Source: Oceanospirillum beijerinckii DSM 7166 (lineage in GTDB: Bacteria; Pseudomonadota; Gammaproteobacteria; Pseudomonadales; Halomonadaceae). Taken from it: a DNA stretch of 64,000 nt. The notes beneath the pieces are model-generated. The model searched no databases. It was given only the letters and a program-made list of their open reading frames with translations, and had not been told where the DNA came from. The stretch spans positions 124,001-188,000 of the forward strand of contig NZ_AULT01000006.1 in the NCBI RefSeq assembly GCF_000422425.1, given 5' to 3'. Positions 28,382-37,964 of this stretch are shown piece after piece (within the stretch, counting starts at the first letter, position 1; each line of letters starts with the position of its first letter). Made by a program: the position numbers and the translations under genes.

Positions 28382-29314
28382 TTAGCCGTCTGCATTAATT
28401 TTGGCAATAACCGCTTGCAGGGACTCGTCTACTTTGTCGTTGTCGATCTGACAAGTACCGGCGTTAAGGTGACCGCCACCGCCATATTGCAGACACAGTT
28501 CACCCACATTGGTGTTGGATGAACGGTTCAGAATGGATTTACCCACCGCAAAAACAGTATTCTGTTTTTTCAGGCCCCACATCTGGTGGATAGAGATATT
28601 ACACTCTGGGAACATTGCGTAGATCATAAAGCGGTTAGTTGCCCAGATCGTCTCTTCTTCGCGCAGATCCAGTACAACCAGGTTGCCGTGCACGGTGCTG
28701 CAGCGCTTAATCTGCTCAACCGCTTTCGCTTCCTGTTCAAAGTACAGATCCACACGCTCTTTTACGTCTTCCAGCTTCAGAATGTCGTCGATATCGTGGT
28801 TAGCACAGTAATCGATCAACTGCATCATCAGTTGGTAGTTAGAGATACGGAACTCACGGAAACGACCCAGACCGGTACGGGCATCCATCAGGAAGTTCAT
28901 CAGAACCCAACCTTCCGGCTTCAGGATCTCTTCACGGTTAAACTGAGCTGAGTCGCCTTTGTCTACCGCATCCATCATATCGTCCCAGGATGCTGGGAAT
29001 TTCTCCGCACCACCATAGTAGTCATAAACGACACGGGCAGCAGATGGCGCTTCAGGATCGATAATATGGTTATCGATATTACCGTCATTACGCAGCGTCT
29101 CACTCAGGTGGTGATCAAACGCCAGGTGACAGCCTTTTACATACGGCAGGTTGGTGGTGATATCCGTACCTGCAATTTCAATCTTTCCATCCTGCATGTC
29201 TTTTGGATGCACAAACAGAATGTCATCAATCATATCCAGATGCTTCAGTAGCACCGCGCAAACCAGACCGTCAAAATCACTGCGGGTAACCAGTCGGAAC
29301 TTTTGACCTGACAT
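28382..29314 (-). CDS. DHH-family phosphoesterase
   Basis: The 310-residue protein has the DHH motifs SDFDG near the N-terminus, CHLAFDHH about 70 residues in, and the DHHA1-type C-terminal LQYGGGGHLNAGTC. The family includes nano-RNases, pyrophosphatases and exopolyphosphatase-like enzymes with two metal ions; the exact substrate is not clear. The start ATG 29314 has AGGAGA before it and matches the conserved FRLVTRSDFDG beginning; an upstream frame extension was rejected. It has no obvious operon partner. Confidence 0.88.
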   Translation of the reverse strand: MSGQKFRLVTRSDFDGLVCAVLLKHLDMIDDILFVHPKDMQDGKIEIAGTDITTNLPYVKGCHLAFDHHLSETLRNDGNIDNHIIDPEAPSAARVVYDYYGGAEKFPASWDDMMDAVDKGDSAQFNREEILKPEGWVLMNFLMDARTGLGRFREFRISNYQLMMQLIDYCANHDIDDILKLEDVKERVDLYFEQEAKAVEQIKRCSTVHGNLVVLDLREEETIWATNRFMIYAMFPECNISIHQMWGLKKQNTVFAVGKSILNRSSNTNVGELCLQYGGGGHLNAGTCQIDNDKVDESLQAVIAKINADG

Positions 29315-30168
29315 CAGTCTCTCCTGTAAATACGCCGGGTGCATGCACTTATGCTGTGATGCACCACCCATTAATTCCTGATGCTAAACATACCATTTAT
29401 CTGCACCTCAGAGAACCGTAAGCTTCGATTATTACGACGTATCCAAACAAAATTGTCTCTATAAAAGACTGTCTAACGCTTTGGTTTTATGAGCATTAAA
29501 ATATTTTTGTTGGGTCGCGCATTGTCTGAGGTGCTATTTTGCAACCTTCTACAGATAATTTGCTGGATCAGGTGCCTTTTTAAAGTGTACACCAGATCAA
29601 ACATACTCTGTTTGTTATCTGTCGTTTTTCAACCATGGCAGAGCAAATAAGATAATCATAGCAGAGGACACAGTGCTTCAATGTCGGAATTTACACTTAA
29701 TGGCGGTGACATAATCAAGCACTTACATAAATGCTTATCTGCAGTGGTCGGCTTGCTCTTCAGCGGTTGGCCAAAAGATATCGAAACATTTTTGTGTAAG
29801 TTTATATTTGTGCGTCAAATAGGGTCGTGCGATGAAGGGAGCGGTCAGCTGCATATCTCTAATGCCAAAAGTTAAGGGCGTTACCCGTAACGTTGACATT
29901 GCTAATGTAAAGGCGGCATTTTGAAATAAAATGTTACGTAATTTCACACCTCCCTCTTTTGTGAACTAGGTTAGAGTTTTTATCCTTAGTTCTGTTAAAC
30001 TTTTACACAACTTGTGGGTCAAGTTGTACATAAAAAGCAGCATTTACTTGCAAAAGATATACAATTTAAGCAGCAATACCTGTGTTAGTATCAAATTAAC
30101 TTGAAGCCTAACAGGATGTCCCTGGGTTTCAGCACAGGATTAACAGGAATAAAAGGGGGTCGTACACT
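29315..30168. other. Long 854-base noncoding region before the NsrR-type gene
   Basis: No convincing gene was seen. A 132-base segment is bounded by a perfect 10-bp inverted repeat, GCACCTCAGA (29403-29412) and TCTGAGGTGC (29525-29534), and its interior contains a CCAAACAAAA/TTTTTGTTGG near-match. A second inverted repeat, ACAACTTG (30007-30014) and CAAGTTGT (30020-30027), lies about 140 bases before the regulator start. Three ACAGGA repeats occur at 30111, 30134 and 30143. Confidence 0.5.
30007..30027. promoter_or_regulatory. Candidate operator: spaced inverted repeat upstream of the NsrR-type gene
   Basis: ACAACTTG and CAAGTTGT are perfectly complementary with a 5-base spacer, the geometry of a dimeric regulator site. 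NsrR-family proteins often repress their own gene. The sequence is not the classic NsrR motif, so the assignment is tentative. Confidence 0.4.
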
Positions 30169-30639
30169 ATGCAACTCACTCGTCAAACAGACTATGCCAT
30201 ACGTGTACTTATGTTCCTTGGGGTGCAGCAGTCTGACGAACTGGTAACCATTAGCGATATTGCGCATCATTTTGAGATTTCGCGCAACCACCTGATGAAA
30301 ATCGTTCATAAACTGGGCCAGCTGGGTTATATCCAGACTGTGCGTGGAAAGTATGGCGGCATGCGCATCAATATGGAGCCTTCAGAGGTATCCATTGGAA
30401 AAATGGTACGGGATTTTGAAACATCCCTGGAGATTGTGGATTGTGACAAACTAATCTGTCCTCTGACAGGTGCATGTGACATGAAACCTATGTTGAAAAA
30501 AGCGCGGGATGCCTTTTTAGCTGTGGTGGATGAATATACCTTAAAAGATCTGCTGAAAAACCCTGCTGATATTCGTAATCTTCTGGGCTTGGATCTGAAG
30601 GAGGGCGAACTGCCTATCCAGGTCATGGCTGCTTCTTAA
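30169..30639 (+). CDS. nsrR: Rrf2-family iron-sulfur regulator (NsrR-like)
   Basis: The 156-residue winged-helix protein begins MQLTRQTDYAIRVLMFLG, followed by the recognition region ISRNHLMKIVHKLGQLGYI and RGKYGG. Three cysteines with spacing CX4CX5C (DCDKLICPLTGACDM) match the cluster ligands of NsrR, the nitric-oxide-sensing repressor. IscR has a wider cysteine spacing, so NsrR is the better call. Other NO-response genes are not in the window, so regulon is unknown. The start is preceded by GGGGG at 9 bases. Confidence 0.8.
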   Translation: MQLTRQTDYAIRVLMFLGVQQSDELVTISDIAHHFEISRNHLMKIVHKLGQLGYIQTVRGKYGGMRINMEPSEVSIGKMVRDFETSLEIVDCDKLICPLTGACDMKPMLKKARDAFLAVVDEYTLKDLLKNPADIRNLLGLDLKEGELPIQVMAAS

Positions 30640-30681
30640 TTAAGCTTTAATCTAGCCCCCACCGCTACTTCGTCAGACAGA

Positions 30682-30716
30682 GCCGTGTTGAATGTTAGAC
30701 TCAACACGGCTTTTTT
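30682..30716 (+). terminator. Terminator after the NsrR-like gene
   Basis: GCCGTGTTGA (30682-30691) and TCAACACGGC (30701-30710) form a perfect 10-bp stem followed by TTTTTT. It also separates the gene from the convergent glnD. Confidence 0.93.
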
Positions 30717-30764
30717 CGGTTATAAATAGGAATTGAATGGGTTTTTATCGTTAAAGGTTGAAAG

Positions 30765-33458
30765 TTATTGGCCTTTAGTTACCTGTTCGTCCAGTTCGCT
30801 GCAGATGCGGTCCTGCAACTGGCGGCATAGTTCTGGATCACTGATCGCTTTCAGGTGGCGGTCGGTAATCACAAAAATATCCTCTACCCGTTCACCCAAG
30901 GTGACAATCTTGGAGTTGAGCAGGTTAATATCCATCTCAACAAAGATGCGACCGATGCGAGCGAGCAGGCCGGGACGATCAGGGGTTAATACTTCCAGCA
31001 GGGTGCGCTGAGTCTGAGGATCTGTACTGATCGTCACCTGAGTTGGCATGGTGAAGTGCTTCATCTGGCGTGGTGTGCGACGTTGCACAATATCGCTGTA
31101 GTCTGCCGGGTCATCCAGTTCTTCGATCAGGATCTCTTTGATCTGCTTGATACGTTCCGGGTCGCGAATCGGCTCGCCATTGTGTTCAAGCACAATGTAG
31201 GTATCCAGGCTGTAGTTGTTGCTGGAGCTACTGATGCGTGCATCGTGAATGTTTAAGTTGAGCTGTTCCATCGCTGCCACGGTGGCTGCAAACAGATGAG
31301 GTTCTTCCTGGGTATAGATAAACACCTTGGTGCCGCCCACCTGCTCAACTTTATTAGGATTGGTCACCAATACTAATGGCAGGTTAGGGTCTTTATGTTG
31401 CAGGATTTGCTCTGTCTGGAAGGCGATCTCCCGTGCGGTATCCTGTAAAAAGTAATCTTCGCCCAAGGTGTTCCACAGTGGCCAGATTTTGGTTTCTTCT
31501 ACGCCCCATTTATGCAGCAATGCCAAGGCATCTTTCTGGGTTTCTTCGATCCACTCTTCGCGTTCTACAGGATTTTCCAGGCCGCGGCGCAGTGCGCGTT
31601 TGGTTTCCACATAGAGTTGCTGTAGTAAAGTGGCTCTCCAGCTGTTCCAGAGATTGGGATTCGTCGCGTTAATATCAGCAACAGTCAGCACATATAGGTA
31701 ATTCAGGCGCGCTTCGTCACGAACAATCAGGGCGAATTCCTGAATGATCTCCGGGTCGGAAATATCTTTCTTTTGTGCTGTTACAGACATTAATAGATGA
31801 TGCTCTACCAGCCAGCTCACCAGGCGGGCGTCATACTTGCTCAGATGATGACGCTCGCAGAAAACTAAGGCGTCTTTTGCGCCTAGTTCAGAGTGGTCGC
31901 CGCCTCGCCCTTTGCCGATATCATGATAAAGTCCGGCGATAATCGCCAGCTCGGGTTTTGGCAGGCGGTGGATGATTTGGGCGGCAAATGGAAACTCTTT
32001 CCGCGCTTCCTCTTTCTGGAACTTATGCAGGAATTTTAAGAGCAGTAGAGTGTGAGCATCAACGGTGTAGATATGAAACAGATCATGTTGCATCAGACCA
32101 ATGGCATAGCCGAACTCCGGTAAATACTTGCCTAAAATGCCGTAGCGACTCATGCGTCGCAGTTGTCGTGCGACATTGTTGGGGCTGCGCAGAAGCTCCA
32201 TAAACAGTGAGGAGTGGCGGATATCCTGACGGAAGCTTTCGTCGATCAGGTGGCGGCAATCCCTCAACAGGCGAATCGTTGAGGCTCGTACACTTTCGAT
32301 CTGAGGGTTTTCTGCCATGAGCAGAAAAATTTCCAACAAGGCAAAAGGGGTCTGTTCAAAGACCCGGCTATGAGTCGCTTCTATTTTGCGATTAACGATC
32401 TGAAAGCGTTTGTTTAGCGGGACGATTTCTGCTACGTGTTGAGATTGCAAAATAGCGTCGTCAAAGTGCTGCATCAGTACGTCGTTGAGTTCGGTTAGTG
32501 ACATTACGACACGGTAGTAGCGGCGCATAAACTGCTCAACCGCCAGGCGTTCATCGTTATCCACATAACCAAAGAGCTCGGCCAGGGTGCGCTGATGATC
32601 AAACAGTAGGCGATCTTCGGCGCGTTTGGCGGTCATATGCAGAGCATAACGCACCTGCCATAAGAATGCCTGCCCCTGTTCCATAATGCGTACTTCAGAT
32701 TCGGTAAGAAAGCCTTCCTTCATCAGACCTTCCAGAGTGTGGGTGCCAAAATGGCGTTTCGCCACCCAGCCGATCATCTGAATATCCCTTAGGCCACCCG
32801 GAGAGCTTTTGATATTCGGCTCAAGGTTGTACACATTATTGTTGTACTTATAGTGACGTGTGATTTGCTCCTGCCATTTGGCTTCGAAGAACTCACTGCT
32901 GCTCCACATTTTGTCTGTATCTAAGCGGTGCACCATCTCTACACGCAGGCTATCAGGCCCAATAATGGTGCGGTTTTCCAGCAGGTTGGTTGCGACAGTA
33001 ATGTCAGCTTTGGCTTCTCGCTCACAGTCACTGAGAGAGCGGACGCTATGGCCGATATCCAGGCTGATATCCCACAGGAAGGTAACAAACTGCTGCAGAT
33101 TCTCCCGGTAAGGGGTGTCATCATCATCGCGCAGTAAAATCAGCAGGTCGATATCGGAGTGAGGGTGGAGCTCGCCACGGCCATAACCGCCGACCGCCAG
33201 TAGACTGACGTTATTGTCTGGCCATTCGTACTGTTCCCAGGCAACGCTGAGCAATTGGTCAATAAACCAGGCGCGCCCATGCACCAGATCCCTGATATCT
33301 GCGCCGTCCATAAATCTCTGGTTAAGCTTTCCCTGGGCGGTCTGAATGGCTTGCTTGAATAAAGTAATCGCAGACCGGGCGTTGCTGAGCTCCTGTCTAA
33401 AGGCGTGCTTGTTAAACAGTGAAGGATCGGGCTCAAACTCATAGGGTGTTAAAGGCAT
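30765..33458 (-). CDS. glnD: Bifunctional uridylyltransferase / uridylyl-removing enzyme (PII regulator)
   Basis: GlnD uridylylates and deuridylylates PII in response to glutamine. The 897-residue product has, in order, the nucleotidyltransferase motif GGYGRGELHPHSDIDLLILL, a helical linker, the HD phosphohydrolase motif LYHDIGKGRGGDHSELG, and two C-terminal ACT domains (one near FAATVAAMEQLNLNIHDARI, one near LLEVLTPDRPGLLARIGRIF). I chose ATG 33458; the frame also has TTG 33464. It is downstream of map in the same direction, 15 bases away, as in enterobacteria. Confidence 0.96.
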   Translation of the reverse strand: MPLTPYEFEPDPSLFNKHAFRQELSNARSAITLFKQAIQTAQGKLNQRFMDGADIRDLVHGRAWFIDQLLSVAWEQYEWPDNNVSLLAVGGYGRGELHPHSDIDLLILLRDDDDTPYRENLQQFVTFLWDISLDIGHSVRSLSDCEREAKADITVATNLLENRTIIGPDSLRVEMVHRLDTDKMWSSSEFFEAKWQEQITRHYKYNNNVYNLEPNIKSSPGGLRDIQMIGWVAKRHFGTHTLEGLMKEGFLTESEVRIMEQGQAFLWQVRYALHMTAKRAEDRLLFDHQRTLAELFGYVDNDERLAVEQFMRRYYRVVMSLTELNDVLMQHFDDAILQSQHVAEIVPLNKRFQIVNRKIEATHSRVFEQTPFALLEIFLLMAENPQIESVRASTIRLLRDCRHLIDESFRQDIRHSSLFMELLRSPNNVARQLRRMSRYGILGKYLPEFGYAIGLMQHDLFHIYTVDAHTLLLLKFLHKFQKEEARKEFPFAAQIIHRLPKPELAIIAGLYHDIGKGRGGDHSELGAKDALVFCERHHLSKYDARLVSWLVEHHLLMSVTAQKKDISDPEIIQEFALIVRDEARLNYLYVLTVADINATNPNLWNSWRATLLQQLYVETKRALRRGLENPVEREEWIEETQKDALALLHKWGVEETKIWPLWNTLGEDYFLQDTAREIAFQTEQILQHKDPNLPLVLVTNPNKVEQVGGTKVFIYTQEEPHLFAATVAAMEQLNLNIHDARISSSSNNYSLDTYIVLEHNGEPIRDPERIKQIKEILIEELDDPADYSDIVQRRTPRQMKHFTMPTQVTISTDPQTQRTLLEVLTPDRPGLLARIGRIFVEMDINLLNSKIVTLGERVEDIFVITDRHLKAISDPELCRQLQDRICSELDEQVTKGQ

Positions 33459-33473
33459 GGGCAATTAAATCCG

Positions 33474-34247
33474 TTACAGATCGGTTTCTTCTTGGCGCTT
33501 AGTCAAAATTTCACAGCCATCTGCAGTAACCAGAATGGTGTGCTCATACTGGGCTGACAGGCTGCGATCTTTAGTGACCACGGTCCATTCATCTTTCAGG
33601 GTTTTGCAGTGACGCTTGCCTGCATTGATCATTGGCTCAATAGTCAGTGTCATGCCTTCTTTTAAAGCAAGACCTGTTCCAGCTTTGCCGTAATGGACAA
33701 CTTGAGGTTCTTCATGAAAGCCTTTGCCGATACCGTGGCCGCAGTACTCTCGGACCACAGAGAAGCCAAAGGATTCAGCGTGTTGTTGAATCACTGCCCC
33801 GATATCTCCCAGAGTGGTGCCTGGACGAACAATTGCCAGAGCTTTATACAGGCATTCCTGGGTCACTTGACACAGACGGCGGGCCTGAACCTTGGGTTCG
33901 CCAATGAGAAACATCTTACTGGTATCACCGTGGTAGCCGTCTTTGATTACGGTGATGTCCACATTAATGATATCGCCGTTTTTCAGAATTTTGCTTTCGC
34001 TGGGAATGCCGTGGCAAATTACCTGATTGACGGAGGTACAGATAGATTTAGGGAAGCCATGGTAATTCAGTGGCGCAGGAATCGCATTCTGCACATTGAC
34101 AATATAGTCGTGGCAGATACGGTTTAGCTCTTCAGTGCTGATCCCCGCTTTTACATGGGGCTCTATCATCTCCAGAACCTCGGCGGCCAGCCGGCCTGCC
34201 ACGCGCATCTTTTCGATCTCTTCGGGTGTTTTGATAATTACAGTCAT
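33474..34247 (-). CDS. map: Methionine aminopeptidase, type I
   Basis: Map removes the initiator Met from nascent proteins. The 257-residue product has the type I pattern NYHGFPKSICTSVNQVICHGIPS, then NVDITVIKDGYHGD with metal Asp, GHGIGKGFHEEPQV with the metal and catalytic His residues, and the final metal Glu in TIEPMI. Its start is divergent from rpsB, the classic map-rpsB arrangement. Confidence 0.96.
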   Translation of the reverse strand: MTVIIKTPEEIEKMRVAGRLAAEVLEMIEPHVKAGISTEELNRICHDYIVNVQNAIPAPLNYHGFPKSICTSVNQVICHGIPSESKILKNGDIINVDITVIKDGYHGDTSKMFLIGEPKVQARRLCQVTQECLYKALAIVRPGTTLGDIGAVIQQHAESFGFSVVREYCGHGIGKGFHEEPQVVHYGKAGTGLALKEGMTLTIEPMINAGKRHCKTLKDEWTVVTKDRSLSAQYEHTILVTADGCEILTKRQEETDL

Positions 34248-34786
34248 GTCGTTGGTATCTGAAAATTATTCTTGAGTAACTTTAAGAATCAGTATCAATC
34301 AGGTAATGGCTATCGGTCTGTTGTTTAGTCTTGCCACTCGTATGCTGTGCATCGCTGGATGAGTATTTCGGATATCAACAGAACCGGATAGCGCAGGCAG
34401 TGTTCAATACTTTGCAAAATAACCCGTGATGTTAACCCTTATTGCTTTGCTGTGGGAGAGGGGAGAGGGGATTAATTAATCAAATGTCGATAATTAGCTG
34501 GAGTTTTTTTCATCCTAACAGGGAAAATGGTGCTTATTTTGTCTCTGTCAGGCTCGTTTCTTTATATTATAGTAAATCTATGGTATAAAGCCGCCCGCCT
34601 GTGTGATTCAACGAGCTGCTCCGAGCTGGTTTTTACTATCTACGAGTAATCGTGTTTTATTGCAGGTTAATCTTAAATTAAACGACACACATATACCGGC
34701 ACGTAGTTCTGGGTGCCTGGAGATTCTTTTTTTCTCTGGGTTGGACTATGGGGTGTATGGAGGTTTAACCCTAATTAGGAGTCAAA
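34248..34786. other. Divergent map / rpsB region with long rpsB leader
   Basis: This 539-base region separates the divergent genes. It contains the probable rpsB promoter at 34561-34600 and about 190 bases of leader, in which short pairings such as GAGCTG...CGAGCTGG could form. In other gammaproteobacteria the rpsB leader is autoregulated by S2, so regulatory RNA structure is expected but not demonstrated here. The first 300 bases show no clear feature. Confidence 0.5.
34561..34600 (+). promoter_or_regulatory. Probable rpsB promoter with G+C-rich discriminator
   Basis: TTTATA (34561-34566) and TATAAA (34584-34589) are 17 bases apart and resemble -35 and -10 boxes. They are followed by GCCGCCCGCC, the G+C-rich discriminator typical of stringently controlled ribosomal promoters. 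An alternative pair is TTGTCT (34539-34544) with TATATT (34563-34568). Confidence 0.55.
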
Positions 34787-35518
34787 ATGTCTCAAGTTTC
34801 TATGCGTGATCTGCTGAAAGCAGGTGCTCACTTTGGTCACCAAACCCGTTACTGGAACCCAAAAATGTCCAAGTTCATTTTTGGTGCTCGTAACAAGATC
34901 CATATCATCAACCTGGAGCACACTGTTCCTGCGCTGAATGATGCTCTGAGCTTTGTTGAAAAGCTGTCTGCTGGCAAAAACAAGGTACTGTTTGTTGGTA
35001 CTAAGCGTGCTGCAAGCAAGGTGATCAAAGAAGAAGCGACTCGCGCTGGCATGCCATACGTTAACCACCGTTGGTTAGGTGGTATGCTGACTAACTACAA
35101 GACTATCCGTCAGTCTATCCGTCGCCTGCGCGATCTGGAAGCTATGCAGAACGATGGTACGTTCGACAAGCTGACCAAAAAAGAAGCTCTGATGAACACT
35201 CGCGAAATGGCCAAGCTGGAGCGTTCTATCGGTGGTATCAAAGACATGGGTGGTCTGCCAGACGCACTGTTTGTTATCGATGTAGATCACGAGCGTATCG
35301 CGATCAACGAAGCAAACAAGCTGGGTATCCCTGTAATTGGTATCGTTGATACTAACAGCAACCCAGATGGTGTTGATTTCGTTGTTCCTGGTAACGACGA
35401 CGCGATTCGCGCAATCCAGATTTACGCTCAAGGTGTTGCAAACGCATGCCTGCAGGGTAAAGACGGCGCTGTTAGCGAAGACGAATTCGTAGAAGTTAGC
35501 GAAGAGTCTGCAGAGTAA
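34787..35518 (+). CDS. rpsB: 30S ribosomal protein S2
   Basis: The 243-residue product has the S2 signatures [24 protein letters not shown] and [16 protein letters not shown]...[19 protein letters not shown]2 joins the small subunit late and binds S1. AGGAGTCAAAATG gives a strong ribosome site. It heads the rpsB-tsf operon, which autoregulates through the leader in related bacteria. Confidence 0.97.
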   Translation: MSQVSMRDLLKAGAHFGHQTRYWNPKMSKFIFGARNKIHIINLEHTVPALNDALSFVEKLSAGKNKVLFVGTKRAASKVIKEEATRAGMPYVNHRWLGGMLTNYKTIRQSIRRLRDLEAMQNDGTFDKLTKKEALMNTREMAKLERSIGGIKDMGGLPDALFVIDVDHERIAINEANKLGIPVIGIVDTNSNPDGVDFVVPGNDDAIRAIQIYAQGVANACLQGKDGAVSEDEFVEVSEESAE

Positions 35519-35536
35519 TATCTGTTGTCATACTCG

Positions 35537-35595
35537 GCTGTTATTTTAATAACAGCAACAGTTAACTCTGCATAAGGGGGCATTAGCCCCCTTTT
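35537..35595 (+). terminator. Two hairpins between rpsB and tsf
   Basis: A palindromic hairpin GCTGTTATT/AATAACAGC (35537-35545, 35548-35556) is followed by GGGGGC (35576-35581) pairing with GCCCCC (35586-35591) with TTTT after it. The second resembles an intrinsic attenuator, so rpsB and tsf may be expressed at different levels from one transcript. Confidence 0.7.
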
Positions 35596-35637
35596 GCAAA
35601 TCCAGTTTATTTATATTCAGATCAAGAGGTTATAGTC

Positions 35638-36507
35638 ATGGCTGCAATCAGCGCATCTATGGTAAAAGAACTGCGTGAGCGTACGGGCCTGGGCATGCTG
35701 GAGTGCAAAAGCGCTCTGAGAGAAACAGACGGCGATATCGAACTGGCAATTGAAAACCTGCGTAAGTCCAGCGGTATGAAAGCGGCTAAAAAAGCAAGCC
35801 GTGTTGCAGCTGACGGCGCAGTAGCGACTAAAGTAGCTGAAGATGGCAGCTACGGTATCGTTCTGGAAGTGAACTCCGAGACTGATTTTGTTGCTCGTGA
35901 CGACAACTTCAAAGGTTTCGTTGACGCTGTTGCGACTAAAGTATTCGAAACTAAAGAAACTGACATCGCTAAGCTGATGGAAGGTGAGCTGGAAGCAGCG
36001 CGTGAAGCTCTGGTTCAGAAGATCGGTGAAAACATCTCTGTACGTCGTGCAGCAGTTGTTGAAGCTCCGGAAGGTGGTCTGGTAGGTGCATACGTACACG
36101 GTGGTCGTATCGGTGTACTGTCTGTTCTGACTGGCGGTAACGACGAAGTGGCTAAAGACGTTGCAATGCATACTGCGGCGGCTAACCCTCGTGTTGCTCT
36201 GCCTGCAGATATGCCAGAAGCTGAGCTGCAGAAAGAGAAAGAGATCATCATGGCGCAGCCGGATATGGAAGGCAAGCCAGAAGAGATCAAAGAGAAAATG
36301 GCTATGGGTCGTGTGAAGAAATTCCTGGCAGAAAACAGCCTGGTAGAGCAAGCTTTCGTTAAAGATCCTGCTCAAACTGTTGGTGCATACGTTAAAGCTA
36401 ACGGCGGCGAAGTTGTATCTTTCACTCGTTTTGAAGTGGGTGAAGGTATCGAGAAAATTGAAGAAGACTTTGCTGAGGAAGTACGTAAGCAGGCTGGCCT
36501 GGCTTAA
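35638..36507 (+). CDS. tsf: Translation elongation factor Ts
   Basis: EF-Ts recycles EF-Tu by nucleotide exchange. The 289-residue product begins [27 protein letters not shown] and contains [12 protein letters not shown], both family hallmarks. It follows rpsB 119 bases later with GAGG before the ATG. Length is close to the enterobacterial protein. Confidence 0.97.
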   Translation: MAAISASMVKELRERTGLGMLECKSALRETDGDIELAIENLRKSSGMKAAKKASRVAADGAVATKVAEDGSYGIVLEVNSETDFVARDDNFKGFVDAVATKVFETKETDIAKLMEGELEAAREALVQKIGENISVRRAAVVEAPEGGLVGAYVHGGRIGVLSVLTGGNDEVAKDVAMHTAAANPRVALPADMPEAELQKEKEIIMAQPDMEGKPEEIKEKMAMGRVKKFLAENSLVEQAFVKDPAQTVGAYVKANGGEVVSFTRFEVGEGIEKIEEDFAEEVRKQAGLA

Positions 36508-36527
36508 TTCGTTCTTTCTGAGTGCTG

Positions 36528-36565
36528 ATAATGGCGTGTGTGGCGAAAGTTGCACGCGCCATTAT
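36528..36565 (+). promoter_or_regulatory. Hairpin between tsf and pyrH
   Basis: ATAATGGCG (36528-36536) pairs with CGCCATTAT (36557-36565), with further GTG/CAC pairing inside. No T-run of significance follows, so readthrough into pyrH is likely. Confidence 0.5.
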
Positions 36566-36623
36566 TATGATATACCCCCGCTTTTTTTGACCCCTTTATT
36601 TTTGCTTGCCGGAGACCGCGAAT

Positions 36624-37355
36624 ATGCCTGCAAATGACAAATCATCTCAATACAAACGTATTCTTTTGAAGCTCAGTGGCGAAGCCCTGATGGGTGAGCA
36701 AAACTTTGGTATCGATTCCGCTGTATTGAACCGTATGGCGCTGGAGATCGGTCAGCTGGTGGGGATCGGTGTGCAGGTCGGTCTGGTTATCGGTGGTGGT
36801 AACCTGTTCCGTGGTGCAACCCTAGGTGAGGCGGGGCTGGATCGTGTGACTGGCGACCATATGGGCATGCTGGCTACCGTAATGAACGGTCTGGCAATGC
36901 GTGATGCACTGGAACGTGCCAATATCCGCACCCGTGTGATGTCAGCGATTCCGATGAGTGGTGTGGTGGAGCATTACGATCGTCGTACCGCAATCCGTTA
37001 TATGACATCCGGAGATGTGGTAATCTTTAGCGCCGGTACTGGTAATCCGTTCTTTACCACAGACTCTGCCGCCTGTTTGCGTGGCATTGAAGTCAACTCT
37101 GATGTGGTGATTAAGGCCACGAAGGTAGACGGGGTTTATGATAAAGATCCGGTTAAATTCGCAGACGCTGTGAAATATGATCGTCTGAGTTATGATAGTG
37201 CTCTGGAGCAGAAGCTGGAAGTGATGGATCTGACAGCGATCTGCTTGGTGCGTGATCATAACATGCCGGTGCGCGTATTTGATATGAATAAGCCAGGCGC
37301 GTTGCTGAACCTGGTGGTTGGTGGCGACGAAGGCACATTAATTGATAGAGGGTAA
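36624..37355 (+). CDS. pyrH: UMP kinase
   Basis: The 243-residue product is the hexameric amino-acid-kinase-fold UMP kinase of bacteria, which makes UDP. The family blocks [28 protein letters not shown] and [12 protein letters not shown] are visible. ATG 36624 (MPANDKSSQ) has GGAG upstream; the frame extends to a TTG at 36606. frr starts four bases after its stop. Confidence 0.95.
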   Translation: MPANDKSSQYKRILLKLSGEALMGEQNFGIDSAVLNRMALEIGQLVGIGVQVGLVIGGGNLFRGATLGEAGLDRVTGDHMGMLATVMNGLAMRDALERANIRTRVMSAIPMSGVVEHYDRRTAIRYMTSGDVVIFSAGTGNPFFTTDSAACLRGIEVNSDVVIKATKVDGVYDKDPVKFADAVKYDRLSYDSALEQKLEVMDLTAICLVRDHNMPVRVFDMNKPGALLNLVVGGDEGTLIDRG

Positions 37356-37359
37356 TTCT

Positions 37360-37917
37360 GTGATCAATGAGATTCAAAGCGATGCAGAACAACGGATGAA
37401 AAAGAGCGTGGAAGCTCTGACTCATGCATTTGCTAAAATCCGTACAGGCCGTGCGCATCCCAGTATTCTGGAAAGTGTAACGATTGATTACTACGGTGCT
37501 CAGACGCCTCTGAGCCAGGTAGCCAATATCAACATCGAAGATGCTCGTACCCTGAGTATCCAGCCTTGGGAGCAGCAGTTGGTTCCAGCCATTGAGAAGG
37601 CGATTATGAAGTCTGATCTGGGCCTGAATCCAAACTCTGCCGGTACGGTAATTCGCGTTCCTATGCCTCCTCTGACTGAAGAGACCCGTAAAGGTTATAT
37701 CCGTCAGGCGCGTCAGGAAGCCGAAAACGGTAAGGTTGCAATCCGCAATATCCGTCGTGATGCCAATAGCTCAGTTAAAGATCTGCTGAAAGAGAAGGAG
37801 ATCACTGAGGATGAAGAGCGTCGCGCTGAGGACACTATCCAGAAACTGACTGACAAATATGTCGCAGAAGTGGGTGTCGTTCTTGCTGCAAAAGAAAAAG
37901 ACCTGATGCAGGTCTAA
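37360..37917 (+). CDS. frr: Ribosome recycling factor
   Basis: The factor splits post-termination ribosomes with EF-G. The start is GTG 37360 ([19 protein letters not shown]), which aligns with the known N-terminus and gives the standard 185 residues; the frame also runs back into pyrH. The [12 protein letters not shown] block is characteristic. AGAGGGT lies at the right distance in the end of pyrH. Confidence 0.96.
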   Translation: MINEIQSDAEQRMKKSVEALTHAFAKIRTGRAHPSILESVTIDYYGAQTPLSQVANINIEDARTLSIQPWEQQLVPAIEKAIMKSDLGLNPNSAGTVIRVPMPPLTEETRKGYIRQARQEAENGKVAIRNIRRDANSSVKDLLKEKEITEDEERRAEDTIQKLTDKYVAEVGVVLAAKEKDLMQV

Positions 37918-37925
37918 TGTCTCCC

Positions 37926-37947
37926 GCGCCCATCCTTTGATGGGCGC
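37926..37947 (+). terminator. Hairpin between frr and uppS (attenuator-like)
   Basis: GCGCCCATC (37926-37934) pairs perfectly with GATGGGCGC (37939-37947), followed by CTTTGTG and then a TTTT a few bases later. Termination is probably partial, because uppS begins only 18 bases later. Confidence 0.6.
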
Positions 37948-37964
37948 CTTTGTGTTGCCTTTTC

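Noticed and set aside
29681-29875. Small 64-residue ORF in the NsrR upstream region
   Set aside because: It has a poor and distant ribosome site, no recognised motif and an A+T-rich noncoding setting; a long minus-strand ORF over the same place is equally unsupported.
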